A DNA stretch of 64,000 nucleotides from Oscillatoriaceae cyanobacterium Prado104 (GCA_025454405.1 JALOON010000048.1:1-64000), one strand, 5' to 3'; counted from the stretch's first letter, positions 9,077-19,456 are shown. A program made the numbers and translations. The notes: generated by a model from the sequence alone, not told the origin.

Positions 9077-10357
9077 TTAGGATTTTACTGAATTATGAGC
9101 TTCTATTTTCGCTTGCACCAACCAATCTCGATCGGTCGCATCGCTTTGATAACCGCTGAGATCGCCTAGTTTTTCAAGTGCCATTAATGCAGCATACTGC
9201 AAATCCCAGATTTTGGTTGCCAAACAGGCTTGCAATGCGGGAATTGCGAGCTTTTCTCCGATTTCGCCCAGGGCGATCGCAGCCGCCGCGCGGGATTTCT
9301 GAAACTGCGGTTGGGTGTTGTGCAAAGCTTCCAATAACAAATCGCAGGCTGGAGAATGTTTTAACCAACCAAACAATTTTATTACATGAAAATGCGCTCC
9401 GTAATCATTATTTGCTTCTTCGTCATATGTGGCAAATAAAGCTGCTGGTGCTGCTTCTGAATAATACTCCAAAATAGTTTTAGTTGCTAAATAACAACGA
9501 CCGAAATCTGTTTCATACAATTGGCGGATCAGAAACGGCAAATCTGGTAATTTTTCGTAACAGTGTACTAAATCCAAATCTGCCGGATCGTCTCGCAAAG
9601 CTTGTTCTAAATAGGGTTGGATGCTGGTAAAGGTAAGGGATTTGTCAGAAATTCCGGCTTCTGCTAGCATCCGAATTCCCCTCAGCCGAAAGACTAAAGA
9701 TACGGGACATTTGGCAATATTGGGAATTGCAGCGTAGTAACGCGCGTCAATCAAATCCTGAATTGACAATCGGCGTCCCAGGACATTTGTATGTTGCAGC
9801 ATCGCTACAACTTTTCCCATTTGAGAAAAGTCTCCAGTCAAACGGCAAACTGCGGCGCTAGCAGCGCTAGCAGTGGGCGGATCTAAATCGTTAACAAATT
9901 TGCGAATTCTGTCCAATGCTGGAGCGTAATTCAATTTAGTTAAAGTGTGGATAATTACGCGGTATGTTTGTCCCGGTTTATCTAATAATTGAGCAATTTC
10001 TTCTAAAATCTCGGCATCTTGAGTGCCAATTTCGCCGATCGCCCAAACAGCATTTTCTACAGTGTAGCAGTCACTATCGCTCAAACAAGAGCGAATTACC
10101 GGCAATGCTCGGGCAGCCTGCAGTCTTCCCAAGGTTTCTACCGATTTGCGGCGCACGATGCGGTTGTCCAGGGTTGGATCGGTTTGCTGTACGGCTCGCA
10201 TCAATGCCGCGATCGCTCGCTCTGTAGGAAAATTTATTAAATGGGAAGCAGCTATGTAGCGGGAATCCTCTTCACCAATCTCAGATTGCGGCGTATCTAA
10301 AAGCTCGATCGCCCGTTCTTCGGTTAAATTAAACAAACTAAAAAAACGCTTGTCCAT
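9077..10357 (-). CDS. cpeY: CpeY, phycoerythrobilin lyase (HEAT repeats)
   Basis: CpeY is the E/F-type bilin lyase that attaches PEB to alpha-phycoerythrin Cys82, working with CpeZ. The 426-residue protein begins MDKRFFSLFNLTEERAIELL and shows repeated HEAT motifs (VENAVWAIGEIGTQDAEILE; a second set near residues 360-400 with AAAAIALGEIGEKLAIPALQ). The length and start fit CpeY. It follows cpeA on the same strand after a 243-bp spacer carrying a dispersed inverted repeat, so it may be expressed by read-through from the cpeBA promoter or from its own. Confidence 0.92.
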   Translation of the reverse strand: MDKRFFSLFNLTEERAIELLDTPQSEIGEEDSRYIAASHLINFPTERAIAALMRAVQQTDPTLDNRIVRRKSVETLGRLQAARALPVIRSCLSDSDCYTVENAVWAIGEIGTQDAEILEEIAQLLDKPGQTYRVIIHTLTKLNYAPALDRIRKFVNDLDPPTASAASAAVCRLTGDFSQMGKVVAMLQHTNVLGRRLSIQDLIDARYYAAIPNIAKCPVSLVFRLRGIRMLAEAGISDKSLTFTSIQPYLEQALRDDPADLDLVHCYEKLPDLPFLIRQLYETDFGRCYLATKTILEYYSEAAPAALFATYDEEANNDYGAHFHVIKLFGWLKHSPACDLLLEALHNTQPQFQKSRAAAAIALGEIGEKLAIPALQACLATKIWDLQYAALMALEKLGDLSGYQSDATDRDWLVQAKIEAHNSVKS

Positions 10358-10378
10358 AGAGGGAGAGGGGGAGAGGGG

Positions 10379-10463
10379 AAGTTCTGAGTTTTAAGTTTTG
10401 AGTGTTGAATTTTGAACTGTCTTTAACTCACAACTCAAAATTCAAAACTCAAAACTCCTTACC
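10379..10463. repeat. Dispersed GAGTTTTGA/CAAAACTC inverted repeat
   Basis: The arms (about 10382-10418 and 10426-10458) are runs of GAGTTTTGAGT and its complement ACTCAAAACTC, around a loop containing CTGTCTTTAACTCA. The same family is seen at 26267-26290, 26505-26560, 45447-45524 and 59447-59491. Between cpeA and cpeY it may attenuate read-through. Confidence 0.7.
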
Positions 10464-10600
10464 AACTATCAACACAGAATAACAAGCCCGGGACTTCTTT
10501 ACACTTACTCTACCAAAATTGATAAAGCAACGAGCCAAGAATTCCCAGACTTGTCGGAATATTAACCACCCAGTCGCGACATTACAAACCAGCCAATTAA

Positions 10601-11098
<498 letters not shown>

Positions 11099-11171
11099 CT
11101 AAATCTCCTAAAGTGATTGTGACTGCAAGCGTAGTTGCGATTTTGCTGAGCCAATTGCGGTGAACACCGAA

Positions 11172-11741
<570 letters not shown>

Positions 11742-11849
11742 TTAGACGACAAAACTTATTTCTTAATCTCAGTCGGTCAACGAGGTGACAAACTTGATGG
11801 ATTTGAATATATCCCCGGCTTGTTGCCCCTGTCTCATTCCTTAAAAACA

Positions 11850-11868
11850 AAGTAACAATTTGTTACTT
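11850..11868. promoter_or_regulatory. 19-bp palindrome upstream of cpeB
   Basis: AAGTAACA-ATT-TGTTACTT is a perfect 8+3+8 palindrome about 125 bp before cpeB, in the divergent region with the GNAT gene. Its half-site TAACAA/TTGTTA recalls the TTGTTA L-box element described for light-regulated cpc/cpe promoters, but here it is inverted rather than direct. The spacing (GTA-N9-TAC) does not fit NtcA. The role as operator is inferred. Confidence 0.45.
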
Positions 11869-11899
11869 GTGTCGCTAAAAGCACATTTTTGCGGTTTTC

Positions 11900-11928
11900 T
11901 TGACAAAGTTGTATTATGTTTGTAGTAT
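11900..11928 (+). promoter_or_regulatory. Sigma-70 type promoter, copy 1
   Basis: TTGACA (11900-11905), a 17-bp spacer and TAGTAT (11923-11928, overlapping TATAAA) form a near-consensus promoter toward the GNAT gene. The same promoter with spacer and early leader recurs at 13220-13248. The ~145-bp leader holds an 8-bp hairpin (11994-12001 with 12007-12014). Confidence 0.65.
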
Positions 11929-12074
11929 AAAATCGGAAAGCAGAGGGCAGACAAAAACTTTAATTTTCGGGGTGGGTGTTTGAGACAGATCGACCTTTCG
12001 GGCGAGCCGAAAGGCGGAAGTGCTAGAGCCCAAGCTATTTTTAAACTCGTAGTAACCGCAAATGGCGATCGATT

Positions 12075-13055
12075 ATGATGGCAAACTTGTTGGCGCGCTC
12101 TTATGCGGGCGATCGCGATTTAAGTGCGATCGCGGATTTAATCAATACTTGCGAAGCAGTCGATAAACTCGATGAAGGTACTTCCATCTCCCAATTGCAA
12201 GAAGAATTTGATGCACCATCCCTAGACAAAACCCGCGATCTCTGCCTGTGGGAAGATGCGAGCGGCAAATTAATTGCCTTTGCTCAATTGTCGGTTTCTG
12301 AATTGGGGGAAGTAGGGAAAGTAACAGACGGTTGGCTGTGGTTTCACGTTCGCCCCGACGTGCGGGGAGGTGAAGTGGAAGCAACTGCGATCGCCTGGGG
12401 TGAAGCGCGGATGTGCCAGGTAGCAAAAGAGCGAGGCACGCGCGTGAAGTTTCGCTCCTACGTTCGCGCTGAGGATGGCGATCGCATTTCTTTGTTGGTA
12501 AATAGCGGTTTCCAAGCCGATCGCTATTTTTTCCGAATGGCGCGATCGCTCGCAGAACCCATCCCAGAACCCCAATTTCCCGAAGGTTTCTTGCTGCGCG
12601 AATTTCCCGGCGAAGAGCATTCGGAAGCTTGGGTAGAAATGTTCAACCAGTCATTTATCGACCACTGGAACCATCACGATCTAACCGTCGAAGAGTTCAA
12701 ATACGATTTAGCCAAACCCTATTACCGACAGGATTTAGACTTAATTGCCGTTGCAGCAGAGGGCACTTTTGTCGCTTTTTGCTACTGCGAAATTAACCCC
12801 GAAGAGAACGATCGCACCGGCAGAAATGAAGGCTGGATTGGCGTACTCGGCACGCGGCGCGGCTTCCGCAAAATTGGATTGGGACGGGCTATGTTGCTCG
12901 CTGGTTTGCAGCGCTTGAAAGCAGCAGGTGTCGGTACTGCGATTCTCGGCGTCGATGCGGAAAATCCCTGGGGTGCATTGCGACTTTACGAATCAACCGG
13001 CTTCCATAAAATTCGGAATAGCATTTCTTATGTTAAGGATGTGCGATCGATTTGA
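12075..13055 (+). CDS. Tandem GNAT acetyltransferase (mycothiol-synthase-like layout)
   Basis: The 326-residue protein has two GNAT modules. The N-terminal one (residues ~5-155) is divergent. The C-terminal one (~170-320) has the acetyl-CoA loop IGVLGTRRGFRKIGLGRAML and the final LGVDAENPWGALRLYESTGF. Bidomain GNATs of this type (MshD-like) acetylate small amines; the substrate here is unknown. It is driven from the strong promoter at 11900 and read divergently from cpeBA. The start is ATG at 12075 (ATGATG). Confidence 0.85.
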   Translation: MMANLLARSYAGDRDLSAIADLINTCEAVDKLDEGTSISQLQEEFDAPSLDKTRDLCLWEDASGKLIAFAQLSVSELGEVGKVTDGWLWFHVRPDVRGGEVEATAIAWGEARMCQVAKERGTRVKFRSYVRAEDGDRISLLVNSGFQADRYFFRMARSLAEPIPEPQFPEGFLLREFPGEEHSEAWVEMFNQSFIDHWNHHDLTVEEFKYDLAKPYYRQDLDLIAVAAEGTFVAFCYCEINPEENDRTGRNEGWIGVLGTRRGFRKIGLGRAMLLAGLQRLKAAGVGTAILGVDAENPWGALRLYESTGFHKIRNSISYVKDVRSI

Positions 13056-13078
13056 CAGCCCCAGACGCATCAGCCCTA

Positions 13079-13146
13079 AGAAACCGGGTTTTTATCAAAT
13101 CTTTAGGCGAAGACGGAGGATTTTCGGAAAAAACCCGGTTTCTGAC
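13079..13146. repeat. AGAAACCGGG-type dispersed inverted repeat
   Basis: Arms near 13079-13095 (AAGAAACCGGGTTTTT) and 13130-13144 (AAAAACCCGGTTTCTG) bracket about 35 bp. It is a common cyanobacterial intergenic palindrome. A related copy lies at about 53066-53098. Confidence 0.6.
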
Positions 13147-13219
13147 CGCCCCCCTCTTCCGCTCTCCCTCTCTCCCCACAAGGGTTTCAGGCAAAATGCA
13201 AAAAACTTTTCCCGCTCTC

Positions 13220-13248
13220 TTGACAGTTGTGTATTATGCTTGTAGTAT
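13220..13248 (+). promoter_or_regulatory. Sigma-70 type promoter, copy 2
   Basis: TTGACA (13220-13225), 17-bp spacer and TAGTAT (13243-13248). Spacer and downstream bases (TGTATTATG.TTGTAGTATAAAA, then GGAAA.GCA.GGGACAG.CAAAAAC) match copy 1 at 11900. It is placed to transcribe the small gene at 13380 and perhaps the Ubl/Y-RNA region. Confidence 0.6.
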
Positions 13249-13379
13249 AAAAGTAGGAAAAGCAAGGGACAGCCAAAAACCTGTTTTTTCCGTACCGCTT
13301 CTGAACCTTGAAAACTAAATAGATCTCAAAAGTTCAAAGAACATCAATTTGAAAGTCTTGAAATACAGACTGAATTGTC

Positions 13380-13580
13380 ATGTTGTTACTTTACACCACA
13401 TTGTTCGATTACAAACTGAATCCCTCCGATTCAGGAAGCGTACCGAATAAGTCTAATTCCAACGAATTTAAGGCGGATTCAGAACAGACAAATTCGGCTC
13501 ATGTGGAATCAATCAAAAAGTCTGAAGAAATCCGCAATGTCAAACAAGCTTATCATCTAGAACGGCGCTTCTTTCAGTAA
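13380..13580 (+). CDS. Small hydrophilic hypothetical protein
   Basis: This 66-residue protein (MLLLYTTLFDYKLNPSDSGS) is rich in Ser, Asn, Glu and Lys and ends in a charged helix with LERRFFQ. No family is recognised. It lies 130 bp after the duplicated promoter and 155 bp before the ubiquitin-like gene on the same strand. There is no clear ribosome binding site, so coding is not certain. Confidence 0.4.
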   Translation: MLLLYTTLFDYKLNPSDSGSVPNKSNSNEFKADSEQTNSAHVESIKKSEEIRNVKQAYHLERRFFQ

Positions 13581-13723
13581 AGATTGTCAGAAAGATAGTT
13601 AGATTTCGTGAATCTTTACCGTTACTGGCGATTTGCCAAGCCTTGCAAAAAGCCCAAACAAAAAGCCAAAATCGAGAGCAGATAAGCTACCAATCCAAAA
13701 TCCCAAATCCAAAATCGCTCTAG

Positions 13724-13936
<213 letters not shown>

Positions 13937-13956
13937 GGCGTTCACACCCTCAGATC

Positions 13957-14007
13957 CCCCCCTTTTGTAGGGGCGGGCACGGGGGCACCGCCCCTACAAA
14001 AGGGGGG
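13957..14007. terminator. 20-bp perfect hairpin of the GTAGGGGCGG repeat family
   Basis: Arms 13957-13976 and 13988-14007 are perfectly complementary with an 11-base loop (GCACGGGGGCA). It begins 20 bp after the Ubl stop and ends 30 bp before the first Y-like RNA, so it could separate mRNA from the RNA genes. A 27-bp core (13972-13998) recurs exactly inside cobN at 38616-38642. Confidence 0.65.
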
Positions 14008-14036
14008 AGAAATACTCTCAAAGTCACCCTTTTTAA

Positions 14037-14165
14037 GTGGCGCATCCTAACAAAAGAAGCTTACAAACTGGTAACGTTCGAGCGATCGAATAGTAGGTTC
14101 AACTCCTACCCTCTCCGCCTCGTGGAGAGGGGTTTAAAAAATAGCTTCTTTAACTTGTGCGCTGC
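14037..14165 (+). ncRNA. Y-RNA-like element 1 (T-arm/acceptor mimic)
   Basis: Ends pair as a basal helix (14037-14044 with 14158-14165). An internal loop carries the conserved CCTAAC (5') and TAACTTG (3'). An upper helix AAGAAGCT/AGCTTCTT (14054-14061 with 14143-14150) follows. The distal part has a perfect T-arm (GTAGG-TTCAACT-CCTAC, 14093-14109), then a 7-bp acceptor-like hairpin CCTCTCC-GCCTCGT-GGAGAGG (14110-14130). A D-arm is missing. The order T-arm then closed acceptor is the YrlA-type topology. The strand is chosen from the T-arm reading and the neighbours. Confidence 0.75.
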
Positions 14166-14206
14166 CTCTAATACCTAAATTTTAAAAGTTTGAAAAAGCG
14201 ATCGAG

Positions 14207-14331
14207 CACTTCGCGCCCTAACAAAGGAAGCTTACATACTAGCTCTATGGTGGAGCGTTTCTCTCTAAAAGAAAAGGCTGCGGGTTCAACTCCCGCGTAT
14301 GAACAACGGCTTTCTTAACTTGCGCGAAGTG
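14207..14331 (+). ncRNA. Y-RNA-like element 2 with complete tRNA core in normal order
   Basis: The basal helix is 10 perfect bp (14207-14216 with 14322-14331), with internal loop CCTAACAAA / TTAACTT and upper helix GGAAGC/GCTTTC (14226-14231 with 14309-14314). The distal 71 nt (14233-14303) fold as a full tRNA: acceptor TACATAC/GTATGAA (6 of 7 pairs), TA, D-arm GCTC-TATGGTG-GAGC, G, anticodon arm TTTCT-CTCTAAA-AGAAA, 5-nt variable loop, T-arm GCGGG-TTCAACT-CCCGC. Loop position 33 is U and the formal anticodon is CUA. The acceptor end continues into the Y stem, so no free CCA end exists. T-rich GCTTTTTTAT follows at 14341. Confidence 0.8.
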
Positions 14332-14369
14332 ACTTTTAATGCTTTTTTATAAGTTTCGATCGACCTTTT

Positions 14370-14676
14370 GCACCTCGCACCCTAACTGAAGAAGCTTACA
14401 CACCTTACTTACAAACTTTACTAATAATGGTCTTAAAGTAGCGACATTCGAGCGATCGAATTAGCCAAGCATTCCCAGTCTCTCGTTCTAGATAAGGTTT
14501 GCGTGTCCGCTGCTGGTAATACCAATTCTCTAAATTCATGCAACAGTGACTAGAGCTGTTAAGCTTTTATCGTATCTGTTGTAAATTTATGTTGTAGCAC
14601 CTTTTTAGAGAAGTGGTATAAAACTGGTGAGAACGACCCTCCTGTGTTTTCAGCTTTTTCGACTTGTGTGAAGTGT
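14370..14676 (+). ncRNA. Y-RNA-like element 3, long, with inserted inverted repeat
   Basis: The basal helix GCACCTCGCAC (14370-14380) pairs with 14666-14676 with one mismatch and wobbles. CCTAAC and GACTTG occupy the internal loop, and the upper helix is 14389-14396 with 14652-14659. It shares the hairpin ATTCGA-GCGA-TCGAAT with element 1. The insert is much longer than in its neighbours (307 nt in total) because a ~105-bp inverted-repeat element lies at 14519-14619. No clean T-arm is visible, so it may be decaying. Confidence 0.6.
14519..14619. mobile_element. Miniature inverted-repeat element inside Y-like RNA 3
   Basis: Arms 14519-14534 (ATACCAATTCTCTAAA) and 14604-14619 (TTTAGAGAAGTGGTAT) are complementary at 15 of 16 positions. 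CTGGT occurs on both sides (14513-14517 and 14624-14628), a possible 5-bp target duplication. A similar-sized element with ATACCATTTTT/AAAAATGGTAT ends lies at 36007-36111. Confidence 0.6.
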
Positions 14677-14710
14677 TTTAAATTTGCCAATTTTTACCCA
14701 TAAAAATTCT

Positions 14711-14854
14711 GTTCCGCGCCCTAACAAGTGAAGCATACACACAGGTTAACCGATCGGTCGTAGGTTCAAATCCTACCAGCCCCGTTCGAGGGGTTGTAGC
14801 TCAGGGGATAGAGCAGTCGGCGTGAAAAAAAAGCTTTACTAACTTGCGCGGAAC
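14711..14854 (+). ncRNA. Y-RNA-like element 4 with circularly permuted tRNA
   Basis: Basal helix GTTCCGCGC/GCGCGGAAC (14711-14719 with 14846-14854), CCTAACAA / TAACTTG internal loop, upper helix GTGAAGC/GCTTTAC (14728-14734 with 14833-14839). Inside lies a 71-nt permuted tRNA (14750-14820): anticodon 3' strand CCGAT, variable CGGTC, T-arm GTAGG-TTCAAAT-CCTAC, acceptor 3' half CAGCCCC, loop GTTCGA, acceptor 5' half GGGGTTG, TA, D-arm GCTC-AGGGGATA-GAGC, A, anticodon 5' strand GTCGG. All tRNA helices pair; the break is at the anticodon loop. This is YrlA topology; the sequence resembles a tRNA-Arg (from memory). Confidence 0.85.
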
Positions 14855-14877
14855 TTCTCATATTTTCAAACTGTTGA

Positions 14878-15567
<690 letters not shown>

Positions 15568-15607
15568 AGTGTTTGCAATTCACATCAAGCATCAATATCG
15601 ATAACCT

Positions 15608-15666
15608 GTAGGGGCGGGTTCGCCAATAGCTTTAACTCTCACAAACAGGTTAAATAAACCCGCCCC
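15608..15666. repeat. GTAGGGGCGGGTT dispersed inverted repeat
   Basis: GTAGGGGCGGGTTCGCCAA at the left and AATAAACCCGCCCC at the right form inverted ends. Relatives: 16250-16308, 16400-16460 (reverse orientation), 35822-35881 and the shorter hairpin at 13957-14007. Confidence 0.7.
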
Positions 15667-15750
15667 AACCCCACGAATAAAACTCTTTATTTCCTAGTGG
15701 AAGATGTCAGCGATACAAACTTAAAATTGGCGATGGAGGAGAATCATATT

Positions 15751-16212
15751 ATGAAAAATACCACGGTAATTTATCGATCGCCCGCAGAGATAGACAGTCT
15801 GATTCATGCTTTTGAAGAATGCAGTTTACCGCGAAGCAAGTGGACGCATGAAGCACATTTAACTGTCGGTCTTTGGTATCTGTTTGACGATTCCGAAGAA
15901 TCTGCGATCGAAGCGATGCGAAATGGCATTAAACGTTACAATTTATCCTGTGGCATTGAAGCTACAAATGACAGCGGCTATCACGAAACTCTAACTGTGT
16001 TTTGGATGCGCGCTATTAGCCGATATCTGGCTTCAGTTGCTAAGAATCGATCGATGGTAACTCTAGCTAACGGTTTGATTCAAAAATATGCCGATCGCAC
16101 TTTACCATTTCGCTACTGGTCACGCGATCGTCTGATGTCGTGGGAAGCTCGAAATAATTGGGTTGAACCTGATTTAAGGGCGATCGAATTAGCAAAAGTT
16201 GCCCTAAAGTAA
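15751..16212 (+). CDS. Conserved hypothetical protein with WTHEAHL motif
   Basis: This protein of about 153 residues is mainly helical with SKWTHEAHLTVGLWYLFDDS and SGYHETLTVFWM, so it has several His residues that could bind a metal or substrate. Similar stand-alone cyanobacterial hypothetical proteins exist, but I cannot give a function. ATG 15751 is chosen because GGAGGA lies 10 bases upstream; an in-frame ATG at 15733 and the frame start at 15697 are alternatives. It sits between two dispersed repeats in the Ro/Y-RNA locus, in the same orientation. Confidence 0.7.
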   Translation: MKNTTVIYRSPAEIDSLIHAFEECSLPRSKWTHEAHLTVGLWYLFDDSEESAIEAMRNGIKRYNLSCGIEATNDSGYHETLTVFWMRAISRYLASVAKNRSMVTLANGLIQKYADRTLPFRYWSRDRLMSWEARNNWVEPDLRAIELAKVALK

Positions 16213-16249
16213 GTTCAAACTAACATCTTGCAGCTTTCTCAAAAGTCCT

Positions 16250-16460
16250 GTAGGGGCGGGTTCGCCAAAAATCTTGGAAACAGTAGACATCTTAAATAAA
16301 CCCGCTCTGCCTCACGAAAAATACCTAAATAACTACGAGTAGAAAATTTCAGTTAAAACTGATATCAAGCACCAATATCAATTAGGGTTGTTCGTAGGTG
16401 GGGGCGGGTTTATTTAAGATATTTGCTACATTTAAAATTGTTGGCGAACCCGCCCCTACA
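16250..16460. repeat. Two GTAGGGGCGGGTT elements in opposite orientation
   Basis: 16250-16308 carries the element in forward direction and 16400-16460 in reverse (ends GGGGCGGGTTTATTTAAGAT and GAACCCGCCCCTACA). They fill the gap between the WTHEAHL gene and Y-like RNA 5. No gene is seen here. Confidence 0.7.
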
Positions 16461-16503
16461 AGATGGTTGACAATGGTGCAAAATTTTATTTAAAATCGCA
16501 GTT

Positions 16504-18138
<1,635 letters not shown>

Positions 18139-18234
18139 AATAAGTTATTGTCCGTCAGTTAAGCTGGCGGGCAATGCTCACTTTATTTCTTCTAGCAGGA
18201 GCGTAAGGTAAAAAAATGATTTAGGGTTTGCCAG

Positions 18235-18525
18235 ATGAATGCTGAGGGTGAAAGCGATCGCGCAGAACGTCAGGCAGTTTTTCAGCCTGAGTTTTTAGAA
18301 GACCTAGAATATTGGGTGCAAACCGATCTCAAGATGGCGTTACGCTTAATCAAAATGGTCAGAGAAATTTTACGAAACCCGTTTGAAGGTATTGGTAAAC
18401 CCGAACCCCTGAAATATGAGTTTTCTGGCTCATGGTCGCGTCGTTTGAATAAAGAACATCGTATTGTTTATGTAGTTAGTGACGATCGTATTGATTTCCT
18501 TAAAGGTCGCTATCATTATGAGTAA
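18235..18525 (+). CDS. YoeB/Txe-family mRNA interferase toxin
   Basis: The 96-residue protein matches YoeB: FQPEFLEDLEYWVQTD near the start, NPFEGIGKPEPLK in the middle and the C-terminal WSRRLNKEHRIVYVV...GRYHYE with the catalytic-type Glu, Arg and His-Tyr end. YoeB-type toxins cut mRNA at the ribosomal A site. The partner antitoxin follows 44 bp downstream, whereas most yefM-yoeB operons have the antitoxin first. Confidence 0.9.
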   Translation: MNAEGESDRAERQAVFQPEFLEDLEYWVQTDLKMALRLIKMVREILRNPFEGIGKPEPLKYEFSGSWSRRLNKEHRIVYVVSDDRIDFLKGRYHYE

Positions 18526-18569
18526 AGCGATAAAAATTGAGATTGTAAGTTAGTGGGAGTTAAAATTTT

Positions 18570-18890
18570 ATGTCAACTGAGATTGCATATGCCGAAGCTG
18601 AGGCAAATTTAGAAAATCTCTGCGATCGCGCTGTTGAAACCGGGGAAGTAATAGTCATTACTAGACCTAACGGCAAAAATGCTGTTTTGATTTCTCAGGC
18701 AGAATTAGAAAGTTTGTTAGAAACGCTTTATTTGCTGCGATCGCCCGCCAATGCAACTCGTTTGCTGACAGCTATGAAACGAGCTAAATCGAGAGTCATT
18801 CCAGCTCAGACAATTGATGAAATTTGCCAAAAGTTTGGGCTTGATGAAGAGGAGAATACGGAGAGTGAATTAGGGGCGATCGCTAGTTAA
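18570..18890 (+). CDS. YefM/Phd-family antitoxin
   Basis: 106 residues with the Phd/YefM N-terminal fold (YAEAEANLENLCDRAVETGE, VIVITRPNGKNAVLISQAEL), which normally binds operator DNA, and an acidic C-terminal tail that would wrap the toxin. It follows the YoeB-like gene, so gene order is reversed from the usual one. Confidence 0.9.
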   Translation: MSTEIAYAEAEANLENLCDRAVETGEVIVITRPNGKNAVLISQAELESLLETLYLLRSPANATRLLTAMKRAKSRVIPAQTIDEICQKFGLDEEENTESELGAIAS

Positions 18891-18902
18891 ATCAAGAGTT
18901 TT

Positions 18903-19160
18903 TTACTCCAAAACTGCCCGCTTCATTTCCTCAAGCGAAAGTGTTTTTCCCGTTCTAAACTCTTCTCTAGCCTTCTCGATAATTTCGATAAACTTAGGGT
19001 TTTTACTCAGTGATAATGACTCTGAATCTGAATCTTTCAGAGCAACAACGAGAGCAACAGCTTCTCCATTTAGCGTCAAAACTATTGTTTCCTCGCGGAA
19101 CTCGTTTGCATAATTAGATAAAGGCTGTGATGCTGTGGAAATTTCAATTTTTTTCATCAT
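18903..19160 (-). CDS. Phd/YefM-like antitoxin (second TA pair)
   Basis: 85 residues: KIEISTASQPLSNYANEFRE, then IVLTLNGEAVALVVALKDSD, the common short cyanobacterial Phd-like antitoxin layout. It overlaps the toxin gene upstream of it (19157-19456) by 4 bp (ATGA), so the pair is translationally coupled with the toxin first. It faces the YoeB/YefM pair tail to tail, 12 bp apart. Confidence 0.85.
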   Translation of the reverse strand: MMKKIEISTASQPLSNYANEFREETIVLTLNGEAVALVVALKDSDSESLSLSKNPKFIEIIEKAREEFRTGKTLSLEEMKRAVLE

Positions 19161-19456
19161 AATTCAACCTCTTCACCTGCAATAATTAACCGATTTCCTT
19201 CTTTTCGACCAACTGCCAGGATGCGTACTACATCCGATTCTTCAGATATCACGTCATAGAAAACCCGCAGAGAACCAATCCGTAATTCCCACGGTGCTAT
19301 TTTGTTTTCGCGAATTGGCTTCCGATTGCGCGTTTCTGTCAAAGGTTCATACAGTAGCTGTTCCTCAATAGACTCGAAAACTATCGATCGATCTCTTGCA
19401 GGTAAGCTCTTGATTTGTTCTTTGGCTGATTCAGCAAATTCAATAACGTAAGCCAT
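19157..19456 (-). CDS. RelE/ParE-family toxin
   Basis: 99 residues with the RelE-like core VIEFAESAKEQIKSLPARDR, EPLTETRNRKPIRENKIAPW and ELRIGSLRVFYDVISEE. This subgroup is a compact ribonuclease-fold toxin. It forms a two-gene operon with the antitoxin at 18903-19160. Confidence 0.88.
   Translation of the reverse strand: MAYVIEFAESAKEQIKSLPARDRSIVFESIEEQLLYEPLTETRNRKPIRENKIAPWELRIGSLRVFYDVISEESDVVRILAVGRKEGNRLIIAGEEVEL

Noticed and set aside
11994-12014. Riboswitch in the GNAT leader
   Set aside because: There is only one 8-bp hairpin in a ~145-bp leader. No known riboswitch consensus was recognised.
14233-14820. Ordinary tRNA genes in the 14-kb region
   Set aside because: T-arms and D-arms are real, but one module is circularly permuted, one lacks the D-arm and the third has its acceptor fused to a longer stem with conserved flanks. 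They fit tRNA-mimicking Y RNAs better than functional tRNA genes.
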